The notes: a model not told the origin generated them from the letters alone. A stretch of 64,000 nt of DNA from Platynereis dumerilii (GCA_026936325.1 JAPTHN010000006.1:28041296-28105295), one strand, 5' to 3'; positions 46,536 to 57,343 are shown, numbered from the stretch's first letter. Program-made: numbers and translations.

Positions 46536-47620
46536 AGAAAAGACATTTTCTTCACTATTTTTGTTAAATTCAAAGAAAAAGTGATCTGATGAACTGAACT
46601 AAGAACATTTATAAACCTGTATCTTTAGTTGTATTTTATCACCATGAATTAAAGTAAATATTGCATTTTTATCATACTTTACTGAAGACATTCTCATTGT
46701 ACAATACTGAAGGCCAAGTATTTCTATGAGAAATCTTTATAAGCCAAACGTCTATTGAGTCAGAAAGACATTTTGCAAACACTGGTGAATTCAAAAGAGA
46801 AAACAGAGACAAGTTTAGATGCATAAACGTGCGAATGAATTCCATTGTCTGACCTAATAGTAATACGATTTAAAGTTTTTAGACTTAAACTGTGCTGAGA
46901 AGTGGAGTGTGCATTAATGCCCTAGGATTAATGCCAGCTGAGCTTGCAACCACTTGTCCTTGACTTACAACACAACTTCACTTCACAGAAAAATCCTATG
47001 AGAAAGTCAAGAGCTGGACTCAGGCTTGAGAAGAATCATCTGGATTCCCCCTTTCGCGTCTTCCCTATTTTTGTCAGACTTGGACCTCATTGTACATTGT
47101 TGTCTGTACTTTAAAGTTTATCTGTCTTTATGACTGTTTATCATGTTCTGATATCTTCTTACTAATATTAAAATAACAGTGTCAGGGGTTTTTCTCAAAA
47201 TCTACTCAGGCAATTGCCTTCTAACTTTCCAGTTATCTTTCAAATTACACATTGTACACCTCATTTGCCAAATCCCATATTTACCTTAAAAACTAGTGGC
47301 TTATTATGGACTTTCATGCTGTCAAGAAAGAGTTCTTCGTTATTTGAGGAATAAAAAGACTCAGATTTTAAGAGAATCCATCTACACTGGAAGGCCAAGG
47401 GATGCCAGACCAGGTGCACTTAGTGTACAAGCCCAAATAATAGGACTCTTCTTCCAGTATCTTTTACGGGAACTGATCACTAGTATTTATTATACGTCCT
47501 CAGTTGTCAGTAAAAATCCAATCACAGTAAATGAACTGTACGACGGCACTGTTTTAATAACGCAGTGTTTGCAATGCCACACACTATTACAAAATCATCA
47601 TAAGCATGATGCACTGAGGA
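46536..47620. other. Gene-free stretch
   Basis: No recognised gene. A 257-codon open frame begins at 47296, but its second half is SINE sequence and its first half shows no family motif. Confidence 0.4.
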
Positions 47621-47963
47621 CCATAGAGATAGAGATATATAAGAGCAGCCATCCAAGCCCAGTTCTGGGTAGCATGGGTTCCAGGGCTAAGTTATGGGCA
47701 CTCCGAGGGTTGATTAATGAGATGGGAGAGAGAGCAGGAGTCCTCAACATTTTACACATTTACCCTATGTTAGTTATCTTTTACTTGCCCAGCACAGACA
47801 CTGATACAAGGGGCCGCCAATATAATGTCTCATCCGAACGACATCCAGCTGGGATTTTGCTTATGAAGGTTCAGAGAAAATTTTGGGTTCCCCACCTGGG
47901 GTTCAAACCCATGCAAAGAGCAGAGCAGGCGGGCACCTTAACCACTCTACCACCCAGCTGCCA
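47621..47963 (-). repeat. tRNA-derived SINE (SINE-A type), full length
   Basis: The minus strand begins GGCAGCTGGGTGGTAGAGTG (A box) and GGGTTTGAACCCC (B box). A central body follows with ATCCCAGCTGGATGTCGTTC, GGATGAGACA and CTGGGCAAGTAAAAGAT, and it ends in CTGGGCTTGGATGGCTGC and a TATCTCTATC tail. The TTCGGATGAGAC core is, from memory, shared with other marine-invertebrate SINEs. Confidence 0.85.
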
Positions 47964-48763
47964 AGGTGTATGTGTACTTTTGACTCAAACTAAAATGGCA
48001 AATATTGGGACTGTTGCTAACTTCGGCCTAACAATCAAGGAAATAGTACAGATATGCAATATTATCTGAGCTTATCCTGGTCCAGGGTATAATTAAGTGG
48101 TCCTAATCTGCACTATCAGCTCCAGCTATGCGCAATTTGTTGGATTACAGAAAAGTTGGGAGGCAATGCCATTGATATTTGTATAAATGAACAGCTTATG
48201 AATGTAATGTGTATCAGCAAATAAGAACTACTGCTTGATTCTGAGAAAATTATATACAAATCAAACAGCGAAGTGTCCAAATGGTATAACATTGACTTTC
48301 CAATTCATAGAACTTCATATAACAAAGAAACTACTCCTATCCAGGAAGAAAAAGTTTCAGAATGTGAATGAAATAGATATATGAAATGAATATCATATCC
48401 TACAAAAGTGGGCAGAGTTTGGGTCAATTCTTCATGCTCTAAAGATGTGTATCTTCAATTCTGCATTGGTTATGCCTTATCTTCCCTTATACAGCTGGGA
48501 AAATACGAATGATTACTTTTGGTTGTCTGAGAACCCCATGCAGCAGAGTGCAGTGATGTCACTGCACAAATGATGATGATGTCACATCACTGACATGAGT
48601 CATCAAATGCACGTGCGCATAACATAGGCACAGGTGTGACTTCAGTGAAGTCACTTCACTCATAGCAATCAGGGAATCACATTTCCTTCCTTTGCTGTAA
48701 TAATGAAATATGGAGGCCAGTGACATCACAGTAGGATGATGAACATGTTGAAGCAAGTTTCTT

Positions 48764-48766
<3 letters not shown>
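47964..48766. other. Gene-free stretch
   Basis: No recognisable gene. ACTTCAGTGAAGTCACTTC near 48636-48656 is a short palindromic word. Confidence 0.4.
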
Positions 48767-48843
<77 letters not shown>

Positions 48844-48900
48844 CAGATAGACAGATAGAAATGGTAAGGGCAGGCTGTGCAGCCCTCCAAGCCCAGCAAT
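48767..48900 (-). repeat. Truncated SINE-A 3' end with expanded (GATA)n tail
   Basis: About 19 GATA units (from 48767 to about 48845) pass into GACAGATAGAAATGG and then GTGCAGCCCTCCAAGCCCAG, the 3' end of SINE-A. On the minus strand the tetranucleotide is the SINE tail, here strongly expanded. Confidence 0.85.
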
Positions 48901-50983
48901 TATACATTTGAACCCACAATCATAATATCAGGTAATTTGTCTTAATAAAACATGCAATCATACATGCACCTGGGGCTAAACTATTAAAAGTAAAACACAT
49001 TATTTCGCAGTGAATAGACAGAGCATCAGTGCATGATATATATTGCACTGATACTCAGGTGCATTATATATGCACTGAATATGCAGCTTATGCATTCCAA
49101 GGCCAAGTCACAACAGCTATATCATGGTTAAGATTCAGTATGATCCAGATTCTTCAAGTTAATAGCCAATACTTAGTTGTTGTCTAGTGTTGCACCTGCC
49201 TCAGTTAAAGTTCACTGAGGCCCTCTGGCTATGCTTGGAGCATAGAGGGGCATAGATGCCATAGAGTAGGCAAGAGACACCAGCTGTGTTTTCAACTGTT
49301 TTGCTATTTTTACTGACATCTATCTCCCACAGAATCCGATTCTCTCAGAGACCCTACAACATAAAATATGCACCAGGTCACACCCATATCAAGTGTGTGC
49401 TCTGAAAGTTAAATACTGGACCCATTACCGTCTGTACCAAAAATAATAATTATGTTATGTTATGCTTCATATAATTCACCATAATCTAATAAATGTTTTC
49501 ACTCCAGTCTCTAATAAAACAACTTGTTTAAGTTGTTTTCAAGCATGTGATGCTAGACGAATTACATGGTAATTCATCACATGGTAGTAAGTTGTATAAA
49601 TCCAGATTAACGAGATAAAATTCCAGAGAACATCTGCCAAACACTGATTTTCAGTAGCTTGGTTTTGTTTACCAGTCACAATAACAATTGCTGTTTTTCT
49701 CATATTTGCTGCTTACACTTCTACAAGATCTGTTTCCAAGCTGGGGTGGATCCCAGATTCAAAATAACAGAAGTTCAAGCTCAAAGTGCATCTTAATACC
49801 TTTTAATATCAATTAATGAATCAATGAACCATGGCTCTCCTGATTGATAAACATGATTAACAACGTTTTGTAACCAATGGTTTACCACAAAATCATAAAG
49901 CTAGGCCTATTCAAAGCCAAGGGTTAAAACAACCATCTTAACTTCAAAAGCCTTAAGTAAAATCATAGAGTAAAATTTAAGGTTAGGTTATAAATGTGCT
50001 GTACAGAGAGTGTAGAGAGGGGATTTTTGTGTGTGTCTTGAACCCCTCCTGATTTCCAACACAGCTGTGCCATTGGTCATACAAGGAATTAAAACATGAT
50101 TGACAATGACATTGTCACTGATTGGGGTGACAGCTCCAAATTAGCATTGTTAAAATGTTTGCTTCATGCATGCTTAGCCAATTAGCATTCATCCATGACT
50201 ACAATGAGGAAGAAGTATTTTTTCTGAGACTGAGTCACAAATTAAAAAGAAGAGCAAATCAATTAAGTTTGCATTCAATAACATTGTTATGTAACACTTA
50301 CTAACAGATGTAAACAGTAAATAATTATTAAAAGCAAAGTTTACTTACCCTAAACATGATGTCTCCGTATTCCAGTAGTTCCAGTAGATGAGGTAAGAGT
50401 CTCAGAATGCAGGCAGTCAAAATTTGACAGGTGTTGACTGCCAAAGAAAAGACAGAAGGCAAAACAGTGACACACAGTCAATCACAGTGCCATGACTGTC
50501 AAACGTGTGAAGAACTGTCACAGTGTCAGTTTGTAATGATCTGTCAAACTCAAAAGACGATTCATGTATTGAATGAATGCGATTCTGACATTGTCTGAAG
50601 AACAATATGTCTCTAATGAAACACAGTCACAAGAAATTAAGCCGAGATTATCTCCCCAGTCAACGAAACCAGTGATGTTGATTAGACAAACTCAACTCAA
50701 CAACATTTGCAAATGCAGACAGCTTATGGTCGAGCCTGAAGCGAGTCACAATGCCAGCCAACAGGTGCGCTGAGAAATCCAATAAGTGAAAAAATGTAAA
50801 AGTCTGTAAATCAACAAATATTTAGGTTTAAAATTTTCTAAAATAAATAATTATGATTCTTGTGCATGTTGTGAATTTTTAAAACAAGAAAATTAAAGGC
50901 AATGCGACTTTCAATAAAAAGTCTCGCCCCTGGGAAAGCAAAGTGGCCACATTCATCCGGGTCTCTGCCAGCACATCATCAAC
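48901..50983. other. Gene-free stretch, includes OSTC upstream region
   Basis: No exon recognised. The OSTC promoter and 5' UTR must lie at its right end. No clear TATA box was found at a fixed distance from the start codon. TATATGCACTGAAT/TATATTGCACTGAT repeats at 49039-49082 are minor. Confidence 0.4.
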
Positions 50984-51122
50984 ATGGAAGCGGTTTTCAG
51001 CGTCCCTTTTACAGTTTTGGAATGTCCAAATCTCAGAATTAAGAAACCGTCATGGCTCAGAGCTCCTTCAGGAATGGTTGTCTTTGCAATGATCATCGTT
51101 TCCTACTTTTTGGTGACTGGGG
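50984..51122 (+). CDS. OSTC: OSTC exon 1 (coding part)
   Basis: Encodes residues 1-46 plus one base. The donor is G|GTAAGT at 51123. Ends in the first membrane segment (SYFLVTG). Confidence 0.95.
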
Positions 51123-53750
51123 GTAAGTTAAATCGCTCAAAACGGTGGGCGATATTTGGTCGAAATAAACCGGTCCCTGGATTTGTTGATTCGTGGCAGT
51201 TGTCAACATTTCATTGGCTGATGTTTTTTACCCCCTAAAACCCTAACCCTAAATAATTGTTGGCAATTGGTTGATAGATGTGCACCGAATTATGACTGAT
51301 ACAATTTGTGATTTGCACCCAAATCATTAAACTAAAGTAAACGTGAAGTTATGTCGATTGTCACTTGAATTGCATTAAAAAGAGTCTTGACTCAGAGTCT
51401 CTGGCCCTGGGTCTAGATAAAAATGCTTGCTAAAAATTAGTGTCAATTGTGTTTAACCATGAAGCCCGTGGACATGGAGTGATAGAAAACAATTAAACTG
51501 AGTAATCTTATGTGGGACTAGCTCAGTTTCAATTGAGGTAGTATAGGAAGCAAGTTGCTTCCTAAGTAATGCAGTGGCTTCCTTAGTCATACAGTGTCAG
51601 TGGCTTCCTTAGTCATACGGTGGTTAGTTGATCCTATGGTTTAATAAGCAAAGCTTCTTTGCTTCATAATTGGAGTGGTTGCTTGTTCTGTTAATTGGCT
51701 ATATTGTTTCTCAATGAGAAATTGTCATGAACATTTTTTTTTCTTTCAGGAATTATTTATGACGTCATTGTAGAGCCACCAAGTATAGGATCCACAACAG
51801 ATGAGAAAGGAGGTTCAAAACCAGTAAGTTTAAGTTAATGTGGATAACAATCTTTGAACATAGGCGGATCCAGGGGGCCCAGGGGGTGTGCCCCCCCAGG
51901 GCCGGATTACTAAATAGGCTGAAAAAGCTGCAGCTTAGGGCAACATGCTAGCAGGGGGCACCATGAGCCCTCCCAAAAAAATCATTATAATGACTGAAAA
52001 TAAAACATGAAAAAAATTGCCCCACCCCTCAGGGTGCCCCCACCCCTCAGGGTGCCCCAACCCCTCAGGGTGCCCCCACCCCTCAGGGTGCCCCCACCCC
52101 TCAAGGTGCCCCAATCCCTCAGGGCGGGGGGCCACTCTTAAGGGGGCCTCACTCTTCAGGGGCCCCAATCCCCAGGGTGCCCCTAGCCCTCAGGGGCCCC
52201 ACACCTCAATGGGCCCCACCCCTCAGGGAGGCCTCGCCTCTCAGGGTGCCCGAACTCCCTCGAGCCCTTCAAAAAACTGACTGAAACAAAAATTTTATGT
52301 GAAAAAAATTTCCTCCAGGTCCCACCCCTCAGGAGGCCCCACTCATCAGGGGGGCCCCAAAGCTCAGGGTGTCCCCAACCCTGAGCTTTCCAATAAAAAT
52401 TCATTAAAATGACTGAAATAAAACAAAAAAATTGCCCCTACCCTCAGGGTGCCCCAACCCCCGAGAATGAAAAGTCTGCAAACTAATAATACAAAATCCC
52501 TATGAGGTAATATAAACTACAGGTACAGTTTTCAATGGGGAAAAACCGCCCTGATCCTGGGGCCCCGCCAGCTCAAGTTGAGCCCCTGCGAAAATCGTGG
52601 GGGGGGGGAGGGGGGTACCAACTCATGTGGCAGCTTAGGGCACCATCAAGGGTTAATCCGGCCCTGGGCCCCCCCCCCCCTTTCATCAGATAAATCATTC
52701 ATATTGCTATTTGGGGAAAAAAAGTGTTCAAGAGACTGCAATGTTATAAGTATTGTCGCGCCCCCCTTTCACAAATCCTGGATCCGCCCCTGTTGAAATA
52801 TTAGAAAGTACAAAATGTCAGTTTTTCAATGATCTTCCTGTTTGCATTAATTAATACCCCTTCTTACTCATATTCTGGTTGATCTGGTCAAAACACCATA
52901 TATATCTGTTGTGAACTTCTGAAGATTGCGCAGAATACACAATATTGTATAAATTGTAATTTGGCAATATTTTGACAAAATGTATTTTTGCATTACAGGT
53001 TGCATTCATGCCATACAGGGTGAATGGCCAATATATTATGGAGGGATTGGCCTCCAGCTTTCTTTTTTCAATGGGAGGATTGGGCTTCGTAATCCTGGAT
53101 CAAACTAACAAGCCGACCATGCCTCGCCTCAACCGTATTCTTCTCCTTTGCATCGCCTTCGTCTGCATCCTCATTTCTTTCTTTATGTGCCGAGTCTTCA
53201 TGAGAATGAAGTTGCCGTGAGTATTTGACAGTTTGTCTTGTCTTTCTTAAGTTAAATCCCTTGATCTGGTCATCTGGAGAACCTTCTACCTCAGAAAGGA
53301 GCAATTTTCCCATTAGGCCCAACATAATTGATTTTTAAGCAGCTTATAATTAAATAAGTCTGGCCTTAGATTGTTGGATTGTTATCACTCCTCCTTTCAT
53401 GTATTAAATTTAATTGTCTGGATTTTGTAAGAAAGTAGGCCCCATTGCCCCAGAAAAAGTTTTTTGTCTTCAAGCAGGTTTAGTTAAAATATTACTAGTT
53501 TTCAAGTATTATTGCCTCGCAAACCCTTACAAATACATTTAGTATCATTTAGTCAAGTATTTCATGTACCTAATTAGCAAATTAGGAGGCCCATTGCTCG
53601 TATGATTGACTCTTTCTTATGCCATCATCTTAGCTTTATCCTATAAAACTTTAGCCTCTGTACAGTTTATTCTGACATTGCGCTTAACACAAGGTGGCAG
53701 CACTAACCAGTATCTTGTTTCTTCCTTGCAGAGGCTACCTGATGGGATAG
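50984..53750 (+). CDS. OSTC: OSTC, oligosaccharyltransferase complex subunit (DC2), four exons
   Basis: OSTC is a small three-pass ER membrane protein of the STT3A-type oligosaccharyltransferase, which N-glycosylates proteins during translocation and contacts the Sec61 channel. Coding exons are 50984-51122, 51750-51823, 52999-53216 and 53732-53750. They add up to 450 nt, a 149-residue protein, the same length as human OSTC. The start is the only ATG giving the family N-terminus ([16 protein letters not shown]). Membrane segments lie at about residues 30-47, 83-105 and 119-140. The conserved [18 protein letters not shown] lies in exon 3, and the C-terminus is MRMKLPGYLMG. Junction phases are 1, 0 and 2, and all introns are GT-AG. 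Intron 2 carries nested MITEs. No defect seen. Confidence 0.97.
51232..51253 (+). repeat. Short telomere-like stretch in OSTC intron 1
   Basis: CCCCTAAAACCCTAACCCTAAAT contains two to three CCCTAA-type units, the complement of the TTAGGG telomere repeat. Too short to be more than a curiosity. Confidence 0.5.
51750..51823 (+). CDS. OSTC: OSTC exon 2
   Basis: 74 nt after acceptor TTCTTTCAG, encoding [20 protein letters not shown] and the next residues GGSKP. Donor CCA|GTAAGT. Confidence 0.95.
51859..52792. mobile_element. GGCGGATCC-family MITE in OSTC intron 2, with a second MITE inside
   Basis: The outer element begins CATAGGCGGATCCAGGGGG and ends CCTGGATCCGCCCCTG. TTGAA flanks it at 51854-51858 and 52793-52797, a 5-bp duplication as for the relative at 20563-20666. 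Its right part (GAGACTGCAATGTTATAAG) matches that relative too. It is split by the inner element at 51897-52666. Confidence 0.8.
51897..52666. mobile_element. Inner MITE with CAGGGCCGGATTA ends and CCCCTCAGGGTGC minisatellite
   Basis: Begins CAGGGCCGGATTACTAAATA and ends GGGTTAATCCGGCCCTG. Subterminal words GCAGCTTAGGGCAACATG and GGCAGCTTAGGGCACCATC are in the same orientation. The interior from 52017 to about 52460 is a tandem repeat of CACCCCTCAGGGTGCCCC. CAGGGCCGG ends are typical of hAT-type MITEs. Gly/Pro-rich open frames on both strands come from the repeat. Confidence 0.8.
52999..53216 (+). CDS. OSTC: OSTC exon 3
   Basis: 218 nt after acceptor CATTACAG, encoding [20 protein letters not shown] through to MRMKL plus two bases of the next Pro codon. 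Donor CC|GTGAGT at 53217. Holds membrane segments 2 and 3. Confidence 0.95.
53687..53705 (+). promoter_or_regulatory. CTCF-like motif in OSTC intron 3
   Basis: ACACAAGGTGGCAGCACTA shares AGGTGGCAGCACTA with the sites at 14841 and 25464. It lies 27 bp before the last OSTC exon. Confidence 0.35.
53732..53750 (+). CDS. OSTC: OSTC exon 4, terminal 19-nt coding part
   Basis: Acceptor CTTCCTTGCAG. The exon completes Pro and encodes GYLMG then TAG. This is the exact C-terminus of the OSTC family, which confirms the splice. Confidence 0.95.
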
Positions 53751-53855
53751 AAATCATCTGTTCATCGCATAACTCAACTATAGCAATTTCATGCAATCAG
53801 TTATTCCCATCTGGCATCATATCACATTTTAAATGATTGTCTTGTGTGTAAGGTC

Positions 53856-53861
53856 AATAAA
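53856..53861 (+). terminator. OSTC polyadenylation signal
   Basis: Canonical AATAAA 106 bp after the OSTC stop codon, followed by a T-rich stretch (TCTTTTATGGTTTATT). Confidence 0.75.
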
Positions 53862-53946
53862 TCTTTTATGGTTTATTTAAATACTTTGTTGATGTCACTT
53901 GAAACGTTTGGACAAGTTTGCTGTTCTAGTTTACTTATCAAAGTTT

Positions 53947-53961
53947 CCACAAGGTGGCCTG
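53947..53961 (+). promoter_or_regulatory. CTCF-like motif downstream of OSTC
   Basis: CCACAAGGTGGCCTG, just beyond the OSTC 3' end and between the convergent genes. Confidence 0.3.
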
Positions 53962-54070
53962 TTGGTCAAGGCTTTCCTTCTGTTGGTGTGGTTAGTTTCG
54001 CGCCATAGAGCTGTGCTCCAGTACAGGAGACAAAATTAATCTTCTCAATTGACCTTTTGTTGTACATATC

Positions 54071-54323
54071 GACTCCCGGTTGGGGAACCCGAAATTTTCA
54101 GTGTACCTTTATGAGCAAAATCCCAGCTGGATGTCGTTCGGATGAGACGTTAAATTGGCGGTCCCTTGTATCAGTGTCTGTGCTGGGCAAGTAAAAGATC
54201 CCTCACATGGGGTAAATGTGTAACATGTTGAGGACTCCTGCTCTCTCATCTCATCAATCAACCCTCGTGAGCGCCCAGAACTGGGCTTAGAGGGCTGCAC
54301 TTACCGTATCTATCTATCTATCG
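54071..54323 (+). repeat. SINE-A, 5'-truncated, between OSTC and AK1
   Basis: Starts after the tRNA-like head (GGTTGGGGAACCC). It has the complete body (ATCCCAGCTGGATGTCGTTC, GGATGAGACGTTAAA, CTGGGCAAGTAAAAGATCCC) and ends in GAGGGCTGCACTTACCG with a TATC tetranucleotide tail. Confidence 0.85.
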
Positions 54324-55541
54324 GTGATCGTTGTGCAGATCCTTACAACGACCAAATTGATCTGTGAAGTTAACATGTTGATTAAGGGCTGCTGTCCACC
54401 TCAAGGTTAGAGCCAACTTCAGTCTTTAACTGGTCAGTTGGTATATTAGAATTTCTTGTACAATTTGTATCGAAACTCTGTCTATTTCATCTCAGAATTG
54501 TTCATCGTCACTTTAACTGGGAAAAAGCAAAATAATGTATAGATATATTGCTATCTTAAGACTTTTGTTAAATTGACCCAACAGTAAAATATTTTTAAAA
54601 AACAATGTGCAACAATATCTTAAACAGAGTTCATATAATTTATTATCAAATGGTGGTACTTGCAATGAGACATCAAAACAATAACAAATGCCCACACAAA
54701 ACAATGCGAGTTGCTGTACATTTTTGACAAATAAATTAAATTGTAAAAAAGTAACAACTGAATGCCTGTAGCACATTTTCTTAAAGTGCAAAACAAATTG
54801 ATATAGTGACAGACATACCATAATGCGGAAATGAGACGGAAGTTAGTCTGTAGCATGTAACGACAACTGAAGCTTTTCGGATATACAATTCATATTGACA
54901 CAAACGTTAACTTAATCCCAGACTTTTCAATTGGAGAGACATTTTTGTTATAATTCCCAAATTATAAAATATCAGGTGACAACTAAATGCTTATAAACAT
55001 GCAACTGATAATGCAATTTAAAATTAATTTCACCTCCAGAGAGTCTTCATCAATGAATCTTCCGTATAAGTCTCAAATCAAACAACTTCATTTTAAATAT
55101 ATATATAAAATCAGCCACAAATATGTCAAAGTCTTTACTTCAAGCCATTTGTATGCATAGGTGTTTTACTACTAAGTTCAAGATATATACCCAATGTCTC
55201 CAAAACGCTAACTATTAGTCAAAAACTACAATAAATAACAGTAGAAACGAATAATGCATATTGCATTGGACCTCATCACAGACCATCGCTAATACTTTGC
55301 TACTGCGACTGGAATTTGTACTTATTGTACAATTTTTATCAAATTTATACAATTCAAAGGAGGCGTGCAGTTTTTACAACTCCTATTAAATACAAATAGA
55401 TAATACATTATATACGATGATAATGTAAAAAGCTTATGTTAGTGTTAGATGTTGGTAACGATAAAAACATCCACTAAAAGTCTCATTTACATACAGGAAA
55501 TATAAATACAACCATTTGAGGGATTAGTTTTAAATGAGGTC
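54324..55541 (-). other. Presumed AK1 3' UTR and intergenic DNA
   Basis: AT-rich DNA without reading frames of note. On the minus strand an AATAAA at 54639-54644 could end an AK1 transcript with an about 900-nt 3' UTR; this is a guess from position only. Confidence 0.35.
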
Positions 55542-55607
55542 CTAACATTTATCCAAGTTTGTGCAGACCTGGCCAAAGATGTCGTCGACAGCTCCCTCAG
55601 CGTTGAT
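55542..55607 (-). CDS. AK1: Adenylate kinase 1-like, last coding exon
   Basis: After a minus-strand CAG acceptor, 66 nt encode INAEGAVDDIFGQVCTNLDKC and a TAG stop. This aligns with the end of animal cytosolic adenylate kinase 1, where NAEG..(D/S).(V/I)F.QVCT.LD is typical. The exon joins the upstream exon in phase 0 at KVIE|INAEG. Too short to be recognised alone; identified by continuity. Confidence 0.9.
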   Translation of the reverse strand: MNAEGAVDDIFGQVCTNLDKC

Positions 55608-56413
55608 CTGAAATTATAGATTTTTTTTTTAAATTAAAGGTTAACAATTTATGGATTTATGAAAAAGCTGACAATGTCTTTGGTTGAAATGGAAAATAAA
55701 ACAAGAAATAAGTCAAATGATCAAGTCTGCATCTTTGAATCCTACTATAAATTTATGGACACCTCTGTCTTGCCCATCCACTAAAACTTGCATGCAACAT
55801 TCTCACTCACTAGAAGGACATAGGATAGGTCTTATATATTCAAATTTATGTTTAATATTTTGACCCTCCCCTACTACCATTTCACGGGTATTATGCTAGG
55901 TATTCCAAAATGTGAACATTCAATATGTTGACTTACATTCCATAAAGACAAAAAAAGTCTGGTCGTTGTCTTTTTCAATAATTTTCCAACTTGCAACTTT
56001 AAAAGACAACAAGCTGAAATTTTGATCCCCATGCGGTCACATCCATTCAACTCTCATAAATAAATTTGCCTCAGATTTTCTTTAAGAGAAATCCAAGGGA
56101 GGCAGAGTGGGAAGATTTTTTCTTCTGAAATTTGTAGAACTGGCATAATACCCATGAAAAGGGGGTAGAGGAGTGGCAAAATATTAAATATAAATTAAAT
56201 ATAAATTTTGAACATAAAATCCGGCATATGTCCTTCTGGTGGGTGAGAAAAGATTGCATACAAGTTATTTGAATGGGCACCCTATACTTGGGCTGGGAAA
56301 GATGGAGTGGTCCATGAATTTATAAATAGTAGGATTGACACTGAATTAGTCAGACTTCGTGACTGACCAAAAGATAATTATTGTCGATTCTCAACTAATC
56401 TCAAAAGACCTAC
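55608..56413 (-). other. AK1 last intron
   Basis: Intron of 806 bp with GT-AG ends on the minus strand. No repeat recognised; two TAAATATAAAT words occur at about 56187-56210. Confidence 0.8.
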
Positions 56414-56605
56414 CTCAATGACCTTGCCCTGTGTTCCGTAGAAATCGATGGTGGGCTGGGTGAGGTCGTGGAAGGTCTTCAGGCGTTTCTTGATGGTCTC
56501 TTCGTTGTCGTCTACACGTCCGCTGGTCTCTGCTCTCTTCAGGAGACGCTTGACCATCGTGTCATCAGCCACGTTGAAGTACAACACTCTGGTTACTACG
56601 GCAAT
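56414..56605 (-). CDS. AK1: Adenylate kinase 1-like, penultimate coding exon
   Basis: Adenylate kinase interconverts ATP + AMP and 2 ADP in the cytosol. This 192-nt exon encodes 64 residues: VLYFNVADDTMVKRLLKR (strand and helix before the lid), AETSGRVDDNEETIKKRL (short lid with its conserved Arg and Asp residues), then PTIDFYGTQGKVIE. The exon begins where the human AK1 penultimate exon begins. The Walker A and AMP-binding exons must lie beyond position 64000. AK5 is a less likely alternative because the C-terminus fits AK1 better. Acceptor TATTGCAG, donor GAG|GTAGGT. The intron upstream contains the Ty3/Gypsy element in opposite orientation. Confidence 0.93.
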
Positions 56606-56680
56606 CTGCAATATAAAATTACACTCAATTGATGTATGAAGTTGGAACTGAGATTTGAAACTATTACAGTTTTACTTTGC

Positions 56681-56803
56681 GTCATTGTCTAGTGGATAAG
56701 GTGCTCGCCTGGTAAACGGAGAGGTTGCCCAGCCATGGCATGGAGGAACTGAGCCGACCCTTCAAAACTCTTTGCTTCACTCCACCCATGTGCAAATGGG
56801 TAG
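56681..56803 (+). repeat. tRNA-like SINE head interrupted by the LTR element
   Basis: GTCTAGTGGATAAGGTGCTC and GCCTGGTAAACGGAGAGGTT resemble the 5' half of a tRNA. The sequence is cut at GGTAG by the LTR element and appears to continue at 63373 (GGTAGGTTACTTGGC). Confidence 0.5.
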
Positions 56804-57285
56804 TGTAGTGTTGTAACTGTACACTTGGGGCGCTGACGCCGTCTCTATTGAATTGTACTCCCTCTAGTGGATAACCTTAATAAAGGATTCTGGGACTTCC
56901 GCCCACCACCATACACACGTCCTGGGGGGGGTACTCGAAATTTTTTCTGATACGTATGCTAGGCTGGAAGTTCAGCGACCAGACCCGGTGCTAGGCGGTC
57001 GGTCATCTCGAAAATACCCCGACTCTAGGATATTTTTGTCGCCGCAGTGGTGTTTGCCTGTTTTTCCCAGGTATTAGCCCGTAATTTCACCAAAAATTAA
57101 CGCTGCGATTCGATAAAAGTTCCCATTTAAATTTAGGGGCCAACTCTAGGAATTATGTCAGATTTTTAGGCCCAACTTTAGGAATTTTTCAGTTGAAAAG
57201 GGGGCCTACTGAGCCGAGCATAGGTGTACACTTGAACATAGTGAGTACCCCCCCCAGGACACACGTGTCTGTTCAATACATTACA
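56804..57285 (+). repeat. 5' LTR (136-bp core plus a 338-bp MITE)
   Basis: After removing the MITE at 56921-57258 and its 8-bp target duplication, 136 bp remain. They contain CTTAATAAAGG, a polyadenylation-type signal. This is very short for a Ty3/Gypsy LTR. Confidence 0.9.
56921..57258. mobile_element. hAT-like MITE inside the 5' LTR
   Basis: Perfect 16-bp inverted ends CCTGGGGGGGGTACTC / GAGTACCCCCCCCAGG and an 8-bp target duplication ACACACGT at 56913-56920 and 57259-57266. No coding frame. Absent from the 3' LTR, which shows the empty site. Confidence 0.92.
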
Positions 57286-57343
57286 TTGGCAACGAGAATC
57301 GGATGAATTACCCTTCCAAACAGGATAAAATACCTTTCTAGTC

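Noticed and set aside
47296-48069. 257-codon open frame, plus strand
   Set aside because: About 340 of its 774 bases are a minus-strand SINE-A copy, and the N-terminal part has no family motif. Judged a chance frame.
51232-51253. Interstitial telomere repeat in OSTC intron 1
   Set aside because: Only two to three imperfect CCCTAA units; expected by chance in a window of this size.
52017-52280. PHPSGC-repeat protein, and Gly/His-rich minus-strand frames
   Set aside because: Translations of the CCCCTCAGGGTGC minisatellite within an OSTC intron MITE.
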